54,219 nt of DNA from Candidatus Woesearchaeota archaeon (GCA_016185625.1 JACPND010000020.1:1-54219); one strand, 5' to 3'. Numbered from the stretch's first letter, positions 17,911 through 28,065 are shown. Notes: a model not told the origin generated them from the letters alone. Made by a program: numbers and translations.

Positions 17911-18576
17911 TCACATCTTCCTTTTTTCTTTAAAACTATAATATTCCTTTCCAATAATCACATGGTCTAGTACGTTTATCCCTAAAATCTCTCCTGCTTT
18001 TCTCAATTTCTGGGTCACTTCTTCATCTTCACTGCTCGGCAGCGGATCGCCCGATGGATGGTTATGCACCACAATCACTGCCTGGGCGCTTTCTTTGATG
18101 GCGGACTTAAACACTTCCCGCGGATGAACTAAGGATGCATCTAACAATCCCATGGAAATAATCTCTTCTTTCAGGATCTTATTTTTTGTATCCAACATCA
18201 GGATGCGGAATTGCTCCTGCTGCAAGTGGCCAATTTTAGGAAAAAAGTAATCGTACACATCTTTCGCTTTCTCGATTTTTCCGTTTTCATTTTTATGGGC
18301 AGATGACCTCCTTCCTAATTCCAGCGCCGCCACAATCTGACAGGCTTTGGCATTCCCAATGCCTTTAATTTTCTGCAATTCCGGCAGCGAACAGGTGGTC
18401 AATCGTTCCAATCCATACATCGAAATCAGCCGATGGCACATATCAATCACATTCTCTTCTTTCGTTCCGATCTTAAGGATAACCGCCAGTAGTTCGGCAT
18501 CAGAAAGAACTTCCACTCCCTGTTTCATCAGGCGTTCCCGAGGCCTATTCTCAACGGAGATGTCTTTGAGTTTCAC
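17911..18576 (-). CDS. radC: RadC family JAB/MPN-domain protein
   Basis: HhH KIKGIGNAKACQIVAALELGRR and JAMM VVHNHPSGDPLPSSED. Confidence 0.93.
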   Translation of the reverse strand: MKLKDISVENRPRERLMKQGVEVLSDAELLAVILKIGTKEENVIDMCHRLISMYGLERLTTCSLPELQKIKGIGNAKACQIVAALELGRRSSAHKNENGKIEKAKDVYDYFFPKIGHLQQEQFRILMLDTKNKILKEEIISMGLLDASLVHPREVFKSAIKESAQAVIVVHNHPSGDPLPSSEDEEVTQKLRKAGEILGINVLDHVIIGKEYYSFKEKRKM

Positions 18577-18670
18577 AAAACCGGTTCTGAATCGGAGAGA
18601 ATAAATACTTTTCCTGATTTTTCACTTATTCTTATAAATATTTATAAATAGAACCTATGTACTGCAGTAT

Positions 18671-19150
18671 ATGAATCAAAAAAACATAGGCTATCTGCTT
18701 ATCGGATTTGCGGTTGCCTTACTCCTCCTTTTAACCCTCGTTAAGATAGACGTAGACAAGCAAGCAACGTACCTCTGCTCGGTGTTTCATCAGAATGAAT
18801 GGGACATGACTGAATGTCCGGCGCATCAAAGTAACACGTCGTGGATGCTCTTGGCGGCATTTGGCATCTCTTTTTTCCTCTTGGGTTTGGGCGTATACTC
18901 ATCGTTTTTTTTCCAGCCGACAACGAAACAAGAAAATTTCAAACTAGTCAATCTCTCCACGTTAGACGATGAAGAAAAGAAAATCTACGGGCTAATCCAG
19001 GCTAAAGGCGGCTCTGCTTTTCAGGGCGATTTAGTCCGGGAAACAGGCTTCAGCAAAGTCAAAATAACTAGAATTCTCGATAAATTGGAATTGAATGGCG
19101 TTCTGGAACGCAAACGGCGGGGAATGACTAATATTATTGTGTTAAAGTGA
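18671..19150 (+). CDS. Membrane-anchored winged-helix transcription regulator
   Basis: Two N-terminal TM helices then FQGDLVRETGFSKVKITRILDKLELNGVLERKRRGMTNIIVLK wHTH. Confidence 0.75.
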   Translation: MNQKNIGYLLIGFAVALLLLLTLVKIDVDKQATYLCSVFHQNEWDMTECPAHQSNTSWMLLAAFGISFFLLGLGVYSSFFFQPTTKQENFKLVNLSTLDDEEKKIYGLIQAKGGSAFQGDLVRETGFSKVKITRILDKLELNGVLERKRRGMTNIIVLK

Positions 19151-19170
19151 TGCTGACGTTAAATCTGCGT

Positions 19171-19365
19171 CTAAACTTCTAGATAAAGCCAAAGAAAAAA
19201 CAGAAAAATGGCCCAACTGCCAATTATTGTAATCGCAATCAACAGATACACTTCCCGATCCGGCTTTTGGCCTTGCGACTTGGAGAATATCAGATACAGC
19301 AATCCAAAACTAACAACTGCCAAAATCCCTTTGGTCACCCAGTGATGTCCTGCTAATGTTCTCAA
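19171..19365 (-). CDS. Small membrane protein
   Basis: 64 aa with two hydrophobic segments. Confidence 0.4.
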   Translation of the reverse strand: MRTLAGHHWVTKGILAVVSFGLLYLIFSKSQGQKPDREVYLLIAITIIGSWAIFLFFLWLYLEV

Positions 19366-19388
19366 AACACTTTTAAACGATGCTGATA

Positions 19389-19455
19389 GTTCACTCCAGA
19401 CGGTTAACGCTACGATATCCTAAAGTTTTGGAGTGAACGGTTTTAGAATCCGTCG
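19389..19455. ncRNA. Candidate H-type pseudoknot element
   Basis: Stem 1 GTTCACTCCA (19389-19398)/TGGAGTGAAC (19429-19438); loop GACGG (19399-19403) complementary to downstream CCGTC (19451-19455). Confidence 0.4.
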
Positions 19456-19565
19456 AGCCATCAATAATTATCAAATCATGCCGGTATAGCTTAATCTTTT
19501 CTCCCTATAGTTTTTGAGCATTTTTCTGTTCCTGCACATTATCAAATAAGCAATAATGTTTTGCC

Positions 19566-19856
19566 TTACCTCACCACCTCTGCATGCGGCACATTCTGGA
19601 CGTATAAGATCTGTTTGGAATCAACTAAATCCATCTCCACACCCAAAGCTACCGCTTCTTTTCCCGTCAGATGGAGATGCTGCGCCTTCTCCATGCGCCG
19701 TTGTGCCTCAGGCTTATTCATTTCCTCTCCCTGGTAAAAATCTTTGGTCAAGTCAAGCTGTCTTCTTTTTTCTTCAAATCTCTTCCCGAGAAGATCCGAA
19801 TCTGTCACGATAATGAGAGAGCCATGTGGGCCTTCCTTTTCAGAGACGGTTAACAT
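19566..19856 (-). CDS. DUF424-like protein downstream of aIF2-beta
   Basis: MLTVSEKEGPHGSLIIVTDSDLLGKRFEEKRRQLDLTKDFYQGEE; start overlaps the aIF2-beta stop. Confidence 0.7.
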   Translation of the reverse strand: MLTVSEKEGPHGSLIIVTDSDLLGKRFEEKRRQLDLTKDFYQGEEMNKPEAQRRMEKAQHLHLTGKEAVALGVEMDLVDSKQILYVQNVPHAEVVR

Positions 19857-20266
19857 CAGACAATGCTCTTCACTGGTTTTTTCACGCCACAGGCCAGGCA
19901 GCGCAGATAGGTGATGCCCTTCTCTTCCATCAATTTTGTGTCTGGCTTGCTGCATTCGGAGCAAACGACAAACTCACTCACATACTTTTTGATTTTCTTG
20001 TTAATCAACGTGGCGGCTACTTTTGTTCCAAAAATCGCCCGTTCGCCAACGTACTTTCCGGGCGTAGCCAGTTCCCGCAGCAAGTATTTCAGCAGATGGC
20101 TCTCATCACGGCCAAAATCCTTGGCAATTTTCTTCAGATTCACCAGAACAGTCTTATTTCCCTCCAGATGGCCGCAGATTTTCTCTATCACAAAGCGCTC
20201 GCCGCCCGCCTTCATTTCCGGCAGTTCTGCTTCCGCTTTCTTCAGCAATGCTTCGTATTCGTCCAT
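19856..20266 (-). CDS. Translation initiation factor aIF2 subunit beta
   Basis: HLLKYLLRELATPGKY...CSECSKPDTKL...YLRCLACGVKKPV. Confidence 0.95.
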   Translation of the reverse strand: MDEYEALLKKAEAELPEMKAGGERFVIEKICGHLEGNKTVLVNLKKIAKDFGRDESHLLKYLLRELATPGKYVGERAIFGTKVAATLINKKIKKYVSEFVVCSECSKPDTKLMEEKGITYLRCLACGVKKPVKSIV

Positions 20267-20355
20267 GCCTTCTTTTTAGGCAGCTATTTTATAAACCCTT
20301 CGCCCAAAATGTTTATAAACTCCTAAATAATTGTTCCTGTAAAGAGGTTGAGACT

Positions 20356-20553
20356 ATGGCAGGACTTGAATTACAGGAAGTCATTTTAGCGGTAATCATC
20401 GGGACTTTGTTGGCGATTGTCTATTCGCTGAGGGTGTTGATTCTCGTGGAACGAAGAGTGGCTTCCATGGAAGCAAATATCCAAAAACTGACTTCCAGAG
20501 TGCTCAGAGAAGAAGTCGCGATTGAAAAAGCACTTAAAAAACGGAAGAAATAA
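20356..20553 (+). CDS. Small membrane-anchored coiled-coil protein
   Basis: MAGLELQEVILAVIIGTLLAIVYSLRVLILVERRV; one TM helix then charged helix. Confidence 0.55.
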   Translation: MAGLELQEVILAVIIGTLLAIVYSLRVLILVERRVASMEANIQKLTSRVLREEVAIEKALKKRKK

Positions 20554-21192
20554 TCACTTTCTTTTCTTCTTTTTGGCTTTCTTCGTCTTTGCTTTGACTT
20601 TTTTCCGCACTATCTTCTTTCTGACTTTAGCCTCTTTTCGGCGGACTTTTTTCTCCTCTTGAAATTCTTTCAATTCTGCTTCAATCTCATCTATTTTCTG
20701 CTGCAGCGGCCGGATGGCCTCTTCCCTATCGATATGGCTGACCAATTCTCCGCATTCCGGGCAATGAAACTCAAATTCCATCCCCTGATCAAAATTCAGG
20801 CGCACGCATTTGCTGGGGCAGGCAAAGAACAGCTCTTTCTGTTCCGTTGCCAATTTCTCCTGCAATCGTGCCAACTGTTCTCTTTTATTCCTAAGGTAAA
20901 GATAACGGATGCGTTCCGGCAGCAGTGTCCAGTAATAAATGTACCAGCCTTTTTCTTTATCTTTTTTCCGTGTAAAATCCACCAGATTGTTATTATAAAG
21001 CAAGTAAAGCATTTTACGGATAATTTTGATGTCTTTTTTCAGTTTAGAGGAAAAATCGAACTCCGAAACATTTTCTCGGTCTTTCATCTCTTTTGTTAAC
21101 AATAAACCTTCTTCTCCCAGAATACTAACAATAACTTCTTCAATTTTTTTGGTCGTGAGGCGCATCTTTGCATTTAACTTTAGTGATAACAC
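20554..21192 (-). CDS. tfe: Transcription factor E (TFE alpha) with Lys-rich C-terminal tail
   Basis: wHTH followed by CPSKCVRLNFDQGMEFEFHCPECG zinc ribbon; tail KKVKAKTKKAKKKKRK. Confidence 0.88.
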   Translation of the reverse strand: MLSLKLNAKMRLTTKKIEEVIVSILGEEGLLLTKEMKDRENVSEFDFSSKLKKDIKIIRKMLYLLYNNNLVDFTRKKDKEKGWYIYYWTLLPERIRYLYLRNKREQLARLQEKLATEQKELFFACPSKCVRLNFDQGMEFEFHCPECGELVSHIDREEAIRPLQQKIDEIEAELKEFQEEKKVRRKEAKVRKKIVRKKVKAKTKKAKKKKRK

Positions 21193-21366
21193 TTATAAAT
21201 CTTTTCTTTCTTTGTAATACTTCACTATTCTGAAGCGATTTAAGCATGTTCTGGAGTATAGGCCTCTTGAGGTAGTTAATGTGGTTACTTTGTAACTACA
21301 ATGAAAAAGCCAATCCAAATTTACCCTGGGTTTATTTTTGAATTTTACTGAAGACGATACTTTTTT

Positions 21367-24300
21367 TCATTTCACAAACGCTCCCAATCCCGCCTGCTTC
21401 TCCTTCTCCCGCCCAAAGACATGATCCACGTCGGTCTTCAAAATATGGATCACCTGTTTTAAGTACGGTGAAAAATCGTATTTTTCTACTAACGCCAGCG
21501 AAGGGCCTAAATACTTTACCACTGAGCCTTCCGAGATGGTGAAGATTAATTTGCCGTCACAGGCGGTGCATTTAGATGATAACGGCGGACGGCGATATTT
21601 GGCATTGCACTTTACGCAGCGGAACTGCTGCATGGAGAATTTCTTGAGGTTTCCCCGGATATCTTTCAGGAAGTGTTTTTGAATTACTAATTTGGCCACG
21701 TCGTCCATATCAACAGCCCGTACTTTCTTGGCGATTTCCATCTGGCCGAACAATTTCTCTTCCATCGAGGGCAGGATCTTGTAGGCGGAGCATTGTACGC
21801 CTTGGTTGAAATTGCTGACCGGATGAGTGAAACCAAACTGCTCGTATTGCAATGGCGTGCGCAGGCGACCGCCCAACTGAGCAACCTTTTTCTTTTCGGG
21901 GCCAGATTTCACCTCCCAGGGATTTTTCATGTCTAAGGCGGCTTCATAAAATTCTAATGGATATTTCCACACGACATCCATTCCGTGCACCTGGTCATCG
22001 ACTTCGGAAGGATTGAGATTAGAAGTAAGAACTAATGGAGAATCCATCGTGGCAGCGCCACGGGTGTTGGGCAAATACTGCCGGGAGAAATTTAATAAAG
22101 CGTCCATCAAGAGCATGACGCAAGCTTCATCACCGTCGCATTGTTTGGCAAGGATTCCGTTGGCAAGAACCACATGGTTTTCCACATTTAAACAGTAGGT
22201 GGTTTGTTCTTTTTCTTCTATGGTGATGTTGGTAATAGGATCGTAAATAAACAATTTGTCTTTTTTTATTCGCATCCCCTGTACTTTTTTCTGTGAGAAA
22301 GTGGATAATATCTTTCTCTTTCGTTGAGATATGAACCCGGCGTAGTACTCAAATAAATGAGTATAATCAGAAGGAACAGTTAATTTAGTACAGGTAAAGA
22401 ATGGGATCTCCTTTTTTTTTCGGATGTAAAATTCTCTTACTCGAGGCCCTGGTTGTTTTGTATATTCGTAAAACCGGGAGAAAATCCCTAACTTTAAGAG
22501 TAATAGATGGATGTCGTTGAGGAGCTGGTTATTTGCAGAGTCGCAGCACACCCGATTATCTTTTCTACTGACTGACCCGTCTCCTTCAAAATAACCACGT
22601 AAAAATGCGCCCACAGCATCTTTTTCAGCGCTAAAGAACATCCCGGGAACTCGTTTGCTGTATGCATCAGTACCGCAATTAAAGTAATGGACAATTAACT
22701 CGTACCACAACCTACTGGAAAAAGTGATCCTATCTGCTTTGTTCTCTGTTTGCTTTAATCCCACTTTCTTCCCAAAATGAGTAAGAAAATTTCGGATTTC
22801 CGGATCAAATCCAGCGACATATACCTGAGCAAAGCCCTTTTCAGACTGGTTTATTCTCGCATACCCTTCTGCCACATAGAGGCCCAAGTATTGATAAAAA
22901 TCTTGATCTAAATCTATAAGAAGGGGAAGCTCGACAGTGTCACGTTTGGCGGCTAGGGTAGCCCTGCCCATCCATTCTTTCGGATCGAGAGAGAAAGCTC
23001 TCACTATTTTTTCAAATACAGAAAGGGGAAAACTGTTCCGGAAATAATAATTTCTGATATCGTGGTAATTTATATTTAGTTTTCTGCTAATTTCAAGGAG
23101 TGGAATCTTTAGTGCTTGTTTGACATTTCTGATGACAATATCATCTCTTCCGGAAAACACCTTGGACAGATTGAGATTTCTCTTTGGATTTTCCGGAAAG
23201 GCGGCATTTTTCGGAAGAAGGAGAAGATCGCCCACGGTCAATTTGTCCGCAGCAATGGTCTTGATGGATTCATTTTTTTTTGTGATAAATTTATGAGTGA
23301 GAGTGACGGATATTCTCCTGCCCGTGGCAGTTTTTAGGGTGATAATCTTACGGGGGGCATGTTTCGTAAAATTATTGATTTTAACAACACTTAATTTTTT
23401 TTCAGTATTTAATCCAAAAGTGTAATATTCAGATGCGTTAACCTCTGTCGTTCCAAAGGCATCAACTACTTTTTGTGGATTTAATCGTTCTACAAGTTCA
23501 CCGAGAGCTTCGTTCCGCCATTCTTTCCCATCATATATTGGCAGCAATGTATCACGTGTAAAGCAATCCCTGCGCAATCCAGCATGATACATCGGATGCG
23601 CCAGCAACCCTTGTGTTTCCGAAAAACCGATGATCCGCCCGATCAGCCCGGCAGAAATGTGCGGCGCCAGGCCAATAACTAGATGGCCGATTAAATCTTC
23701 TTCATTCTTGCAGCCATAAAATGACCCTAACCCATAGAACTTTACCAATAAGTCATCGACAAATTGAGTCACTCTTCTCAGCACTTTGGGGGCGCTTTCA
23801 TCCAGCGAATCAAAGCCGGGAAGAATCAAGTCCTGCGGCTTTAGCTCGAGGATCTGATCCTCGTCCGCCAGTTCTGTTCCCTGAATGTCATAGAGATAAC
23901 CCAGCTCTTTTAATTTTGCGACCGAGGTCTTGATTTCCTTGGGCTTGAAATGGGTTATAGGCAGCTCGGTGCAGTCATAACGGGTGGTGCCGTCTTTATT
24001 GACATAAATCAGATGCTTCGCCCGCAGGATGCCTTTAGCTAAATGCTCTACGATGTGATATTTGTTAGAGGTTCCGCGGATGCCTTTAATCAAATCAGGA
24101 TAAATGTTTTCTCCCAATCGGCTGAGTGCAGATGAGAAATAATATTTGATGTCTAATGCCTGTTCTTTATACGGGCGGGCAGGGCCATGCCGACACTGCT
24201 CGGCATCTACATCCCCGCAGCTGCGGCAATGGTGACGCTGGATAGTCTTTTCTCCGCATTGTTCACAGCGAGGATAAATCATCTCTTTCTGGCAGGGCAC

Positions 24301-26331
24301 GCAGTAACGGCAGGGGAAGGAGCTCAGAACTTTTCCTGCATCCATCGCCGACTGGAAACTGCGTAAGCGATCGCCTTCTTCCCCTACGGGGAACATCACT
24401 TGGGGGCTTCCTGTGAGCTGGCGCATCTTGGCCTTTTCAGGACGGCCCATCCTTGCTCCGATAAATGTGCCGGCTTTATCTCTGATCGTGACCGGCGAAA
24501 TTTGATTGATGATGTCGAGAGCAGTCTTGGATTTATCAGCAGGAATGGTCAGCTGCTCCAGGTCTTTTTGGCTCTGGAGATTGAAAACCAGGCACAATGC
24601 CGTCGCTTCTGTCTTTTCAATGACTATGTTTTCTTTGTTGACGACCTGATGCGGCAGGCCAGCGGATTCCAGCACCTGCTTGCCAGACACATGGATAGGA
24701 TTAGAGAAGTAGTAGGGTAAAATTATCTTTTTGATCCCCTGCTCATCAATCTTCAATTTTCCTTCACGCAGCCACTCAGCCAGCGCTATCAAATCAGCAG
24801 AAGGAATAAGCTTCCAATAATAAGTATAGTCGGGGTGTAATGGAATGCCGAGTTCATGGCTTAACATTCGGGCTTCGTCAAATGAGGGATATTCCAGAAG
24901 TGGATTTGACAGTAATTCATCAACGCGCTGCAAACTTGCTTTTTTATGCTCCAACGCCTCTTTCACATCCAGCGCCCACCACTCCGGGCAATAGCCGGCA
25001 GGGACCAAGAGCTGGCCATTTTCAGAAAAATCGCCGTAATTAAAGAGAATATCTCCGAGAAAGATAATTTCTTCGACATCACTGTTGACTTTTTTCGCTT
25101 CTTCTTCTGTTTTCAATCGCAGCACTGAACCGTCCCGTAGTTTCACCGTCGGCCCTTCTATTGTGTCACAGACCGTGACGGAAGCGGCTTTTCCGGGACG
25201 CTCCACTTTCAATTGTGTGCCTATCGCAATATATTTGTCTAGCACAATCAGGGTTGCGGGATGCAAGGCACAGGCAGAAAATCCGGTGGCTCTGGTGCGG
25301 CCATAGCGCAGGCGGAAGCCTCCGGGTGCAAGAGGATAGGTGAGAATCGGCCGGCCAGCGACTAAGTCCATGATGAAAGTGTTATTGGCTTTTACTTTCT
25401 TCTGGGTAACTTCGGTTTTGGGCGAATGCGAGGCATGGATCTGCTCCTTGACTTTCAGGAAATCAGCCAGCCATTCCCACTGCAAGCCAAAATCCTTTCC
25501 CCATTTGGATAGGCGTTTCCAGAGCTTGGGCGCTTTTTGTGAGAGTCCTTCGGCTAACACCAGTGCCATGCCGCCGCGGATGCAATTGGTTTCTATTCTC
25601 GGAAGGTCTTTGTAATTTGATACTTCAATTTTTTCTGTGGGATCGCCGTCAACCTCCACCGGCAGATGGGAAACAAGGAAACGAATCTCTTCGTCAGAAG
25701 GATGATATTGTAAATTGGTCACCCGCTCATGATAATCGTGGATTTCCATCGTGTAGCGATTGATTTCCTTTTCATCAGGATCGTACGCGGCATAGCCCAT
25801 CACGACCCGCACATAGTCTCCCAAAATCACCGATGTGGAAGCCGCTGTTCCGCCTGCTCCTCTGATGGGGCCGGCATATTGGAGCGCAAAGTATTCTTTT
25901 CCATCCTGCCGCTGCTTGATTTTCAAACCGATAAACCCTTCTAATGGAGCAGAGACAATACCTAAAGTTAAATAGGCAAAGCCGACACGGATGCCGACTT
26001 CCATCGCCTCGTGCTTAGACTTGAACGGGGAAAATTTTTCTTTGGCAACTTCCTCGGCAATTTTAAATCCCACCCGCCAGTCCAGCAATCCATATTCTTT
26101 TTCTAGTTCCAGGATACGCTGGATGATCGCCGGATCATTGATCTGTGGAGAAACGACGGAAACCAATCCCACGACACGCTCAGCCATATTGTTGGCTAAA
26201 GGAATGTTCACTTCTTCTTCCGGATCAAGCCCCTTGGCGCGCGCCTGCTGGGCGACGTCATAACAATGCTTTACTTCGGCATTGATGGTCTGGAAGTACT
26301 GCTTGATTTCAGGAGAGCTGGCGATGTCCAT
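21367..26331 (-). CDS. polC: DNA polymerase D large subunit DP2, intein-containing precursor
   Basis: GPIRGAGGTAAS, GGFRLRYGR, CDGDEACVMLLMDALLNFSR...GAAMDSPLVL-type DP2 motifs; C-terminal CxxC zinc motifs. Confidence 0.97.
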   Translation of the reverse strand: MDIASSPEIKQYFQTINAEVKHCYDVAQQARAKGLDPEEEVNIPLANNMAERVVGLVSVVSPQINDPAIIQRILELEKEYGLLDWRVGFKIAEEVAKEKFSPFKSKHEAMEVGIRVGFAYLTLGIVSAPLEGFIGLKIKQRQDGKEYFALQYAGPIRGAGGTAASTSVILGDYVRVVMGYAAYDPDEKEINRYTMEIHDYHERVTNLQYHPSDEEIRFLVSHLPVEVDGDPTEKIEVSNYKDLPRIETNCIRGGMALVLAEGLSQKAPKLWKRLSKWGKDFGLQWEWLADFLKVKEQIHASHSPKTEVTQKKVKANNTFIMDLVAGRPILTYPLAPGGFRLRYGRTRATGFSACALHPATLIVLDKYIAIGTQLKVERPGKAASVTVCDTIEGPTVKLRDGSVLRLKTEEEAKKVNSDVEEIIFLGDILFNYGDFSENGQLLVPAGYCPEWWALDVKEALEHKKASLQRVDELLSNPLLEYPSFDEARMLSHELGIPLHPDYTYYWKLIPSADLIALAEWLREGKLKIDEQGIKKIILPYYFSNPIHVSGKQVLESAGLPHQVVNKENIVIEKTEATALCLVFNLQSQKDLEQLTIPADKSKTALDIINQISPVTIRDKAGTFIGARMGRPEKAKMRQLTGSPQVMFPVGEEGDRLRSFQSAMDAGKVLSSFPCRYCVPCQKEMIYPRCEQCGEKTIQRHHCRSCGDVDAEQCRHGPARPYKEQALDIKYYFSSALSRLGENIYPDLIKGIRGTSNKYHIVEHLAKGILRAKHLIYVNKDGTTRYDCTELPITHFKPKEIKTSVAKLKELGYLYDIQGTELADEDQILELKPQDLILPGFDSLDESAPKVLRRVTQFVDDLLVKFYGLGSFYGCKNEEDLIGHLVIGLAPHISAGLIGRIIGFSETQGLLAHPMYHAGLRRDCFTRDTLLPIYDGKEWRNEALGELVERLNPQKVVDAFGTTEVNASEYYTFGLNTEKKLSVVKINNFTKHAPRKIITLKTATGRRISVTLTHKFITKKNESIKTIAADKLTVGDLLLLPKNAAFPENPKRNLNLSKVFSGRDDIVIRNVKQALKIPLLEISRKLNINYHDIRNYYFRNSFPLSVFEKIVRAFSLDPKEWMGRATLAAKRDTVELPLLIDLDQDFYQYLGLYVAEGYARINQSEKGFAQVYVAGFDPEIRNFLTHFGKKVGLKQTENKADRITFSSRLWYELIVHYFNCGTDAYSKRVPGMFFSAEKDAVGAFLRGYFEGDGSVSRKDNRVCCDSANNQLLNDIHLLLLKLGIFSRFYEYTKQPGPRVREFYIRKKKEIPFFTCTKLTVPSDYTHLFEYYAGFISQRKRKILSTFSQKKVQGMRIKKDKLFIYDPITNITIEEKEQTTYCLNVENHVVLANGILAKQCDGDEACVMLLMDALLNFSRQYLPNTRGAATMDSPLVLTSNLNPSEVDDQVHGMDVVWKYPLEFYEAALDMKNPWEVKSGPEKKKVAQLGGRLRTPLQYEQFGFTHPVSNFNQGVQCSAYKILPSMEEKLFGQMEIAKKVRAVDMDDVAKLVIQKHFLKDIRGNLKKFSMQQFRCVKCNAKYRRPPLSSKCTACDGKLIFTISEGSVVKYLGPSLALVEKYDFSPYLKQVIHILKTDVDHVFGREKEKQAGLGAFVK
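22141..23565 (-). mobile_element. Intein (475 aa) with DOD homing endonuclease in DP2
   Basis: Interrupts RRD|CDGDE; begins CFTRDTLLPIYDG, LAGLIDADG-like YLGLYVAEGYA and FLRGYFEGDGSV, ends NHVVLANGILAKQ before Cys+1. Confidence 0.95.
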
Positions 26332-26379
26332 GGTAAAGGAAGATGCGGTTGGTATATAGGACTGCTGTCTGGCTTGGAG

Positions 26380-28065
26380 CTAGAGGAATTTGAGCACTTT
26401 TATTTCTCGTGTTTTGAGATTGATCAAAGGGACGCGCGCCGGTTCAGGGTCGTGGCCGAGCTTTTCCTGAAAGGCAGTCTTAGCCTGCCAGCAGCTGCCG
26501 CTCATCATGGTTACGCCGCGATAATTGGCCACGGTACAATAATGGATATGGCCGGTAATGAGAATATCGGGAACTTTGCGGATGACTAAAGGATCTTCAG
26601 CATGTGCCGGAAAATACGGCGTGGAACGAAAAGTCGGCGCCAGATGGCGGCGCTTGAGCAGGAATTTCATGATTAAATCAGAGCGGTGATAGCCACCACC
26701 ATTGCGGATGGATTCCACGTTGGCAACAAAATAATCAAAACTATAGCCATGATACATCAGCACGTCCAGGCCGGGAGAGGCCGGTGTTTTGGCGATGTTG
26801 ACCAGTGCAGGATTGGTGACCAAAGTCACGTTGGGAAGCTCAAAGAGCAGGGGTGTGTATTCTTTGTAAAACACGGGCTGCGGCTCCGCCAGATGCACCA
26901 CATCGTGATTGCCGGGACAGATGATGATCTGCTTGTCAACAGGTATTTGCTTGATAAGGCGGCAGAATTCATTATATTGGCCGGTAATGTCTTTGATCTC
27001 CAGCTCTTCATCTTGTGATGGATAAATGCCCACGCCATCAACTAAATCACCAGCAATAAAAATGTAGCGTACTTTCTGCGCCATCTCGCGTTGAGCATCA
27101 TTTCCCGCCTGCCCGTTAATCCAGTGCAGGAAACGATTGAATTCTTCTTTGAGGAACAACAGGGAGCCGACGTGCAGATCGGAAAGAAAAATGGCATATT
27201 CCTCTTTTTCGGCAGTCCTTGGTTCGGCTTGCGGGATGTCGGGCCAGACAATGGAGTTGGCAAAAATAGCTTTATCCGCAGATTGACCGGTAATGCCGAT
27301 CACTTCGTCAGGAACGAGATCTTTCGCCTGCCGGAACAGCTCGGTGTTGTTCTTGGAAAAGATGATTTTTATCTGGCCGGTTAAATCTTCTATCGTGACT
27401 ATCAGGTTTCCGGATTTAGTTTCTCTGATGTCTGAAATGATGCCGATAATGCTGACCGGTTCGGCTTCTTTTTTCTGCAAGATCCGGTTGATGGCAGTGA
27501 GATTCTGTAATTCCTGGCGATAGCGCAGCAGGCTTTCCAGAAAGCGGTAGCGCGAAACGAAGTAGTTAGAGAAATCTTTGACTTCGTATTTATGGGGAAC
27601 ATTGACATAAGAGACCAGTACTTGGAGCGGCGCTAATTCCAGTAAGGCGGTTTGCAGCAGTGCGGACGACAGTAGTGCTGGTTGCGGCTGGATTTGTGCT
27701 TCCGTAGAAAAGCTGGCACTCTGAGTTGCCGCTTCTAACTGCGTTTCCAGGCTGTGTACATCCTGTGGCTGCGTGCTGGGCTGCACGAACAGCTGGGAAT
27801 GCTGCAGCTTCTGCAGATGGCGCTGATATAAATCATCATTGCGGTCACGCTCCGCATCCACCCGATACTTGTCAATTTCGTACCAATCGACGATATGACC
27901 CTGCTGGGCAATGATGGGGGTATAATCTGGTGTCAGCACGAGCAGATCGCCTTCGGCTTCAATTTTGGCTTTGAGAGTGTCTTCAACACCCTGGTCTACC
28001 ATCTCCTTGCTGAGGAGCACGCCCCGTCCGAACATATCCCCGATGATTTTTTCCGGTTCCATCAA
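26380..28065 (-). CDS. polB: DNA polymerase D small subunit DP1
   Basis: OB region plus calcineurin-like LSDLHVGS, GDLVDG, CPGNHD, GHIHY motifs. Confidence 0.95.
   Translation of the reverse strand: MMEPEKIIGDMFGRGVLLSKEMVDQGVEDTLKAKIEAEGDLLVLTPDYTPIIAQQGHIVDWYEIDKYRVDAERDRNDDLYQRHLQKLQHSQLFVQPSTQPQDVHSLETQLEAATQSASFSTEAQIQPQPALLSSALLQTALLELAPLQVLVSYVNVPHKYEVKDFSNYFVSRYRFLESLLRYRQELQNLTAINRILQKKEAEPVSIIGIISDIRETKSGNLIVTIEDLTGQIKIIFSKNNTELFRQAKDLVPDEVIGITGQSADKAIFANSIVWPDIPQAEPRTAEKEEYAIFLSDLHVGSLLFLKEEFNRFLHWINGQAGNDAQREMAQKVRYIFIAGDLVDGVGIYPSQDEELEIKDITGQYNEFCRLIKQIPVDKQIIICPGNHDVVHLAEPQPVFYKEYTPLLFELPNVTLVTNPALVNIAKTPASPGLDVLMYHGYSFDYFVANVESIRNGGGYHRSDLIMKFLLKRRHLAPTFRSTPYFPAHAEDPLVIRKVPDILITGHIHYCTVANYRGVTMMSGSCWQAKTAFQEKLGHDPEPARVPLINLKTREIKVLKFL

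Noticed and set aside
19378-19460. Possible tRNA, including a tRNA-Pyl-like anticodon arm (ACGGATTCTAAAACCGT with CTA on the minus strand)
   Set aside because: No T-arm consensus, no proper acceptor stem and no D-arm in either orientation; pseudoknot pairing explains the repeats better. No pylS in the window.
20659-21099. Long antisense ORFs opposite TFE, aIF2-beta, DP2 and others
   Set aside because: Antisense to well-supported conserved genes; low-complexity Phe/Ser-rich translations typical of shadow ORFs.
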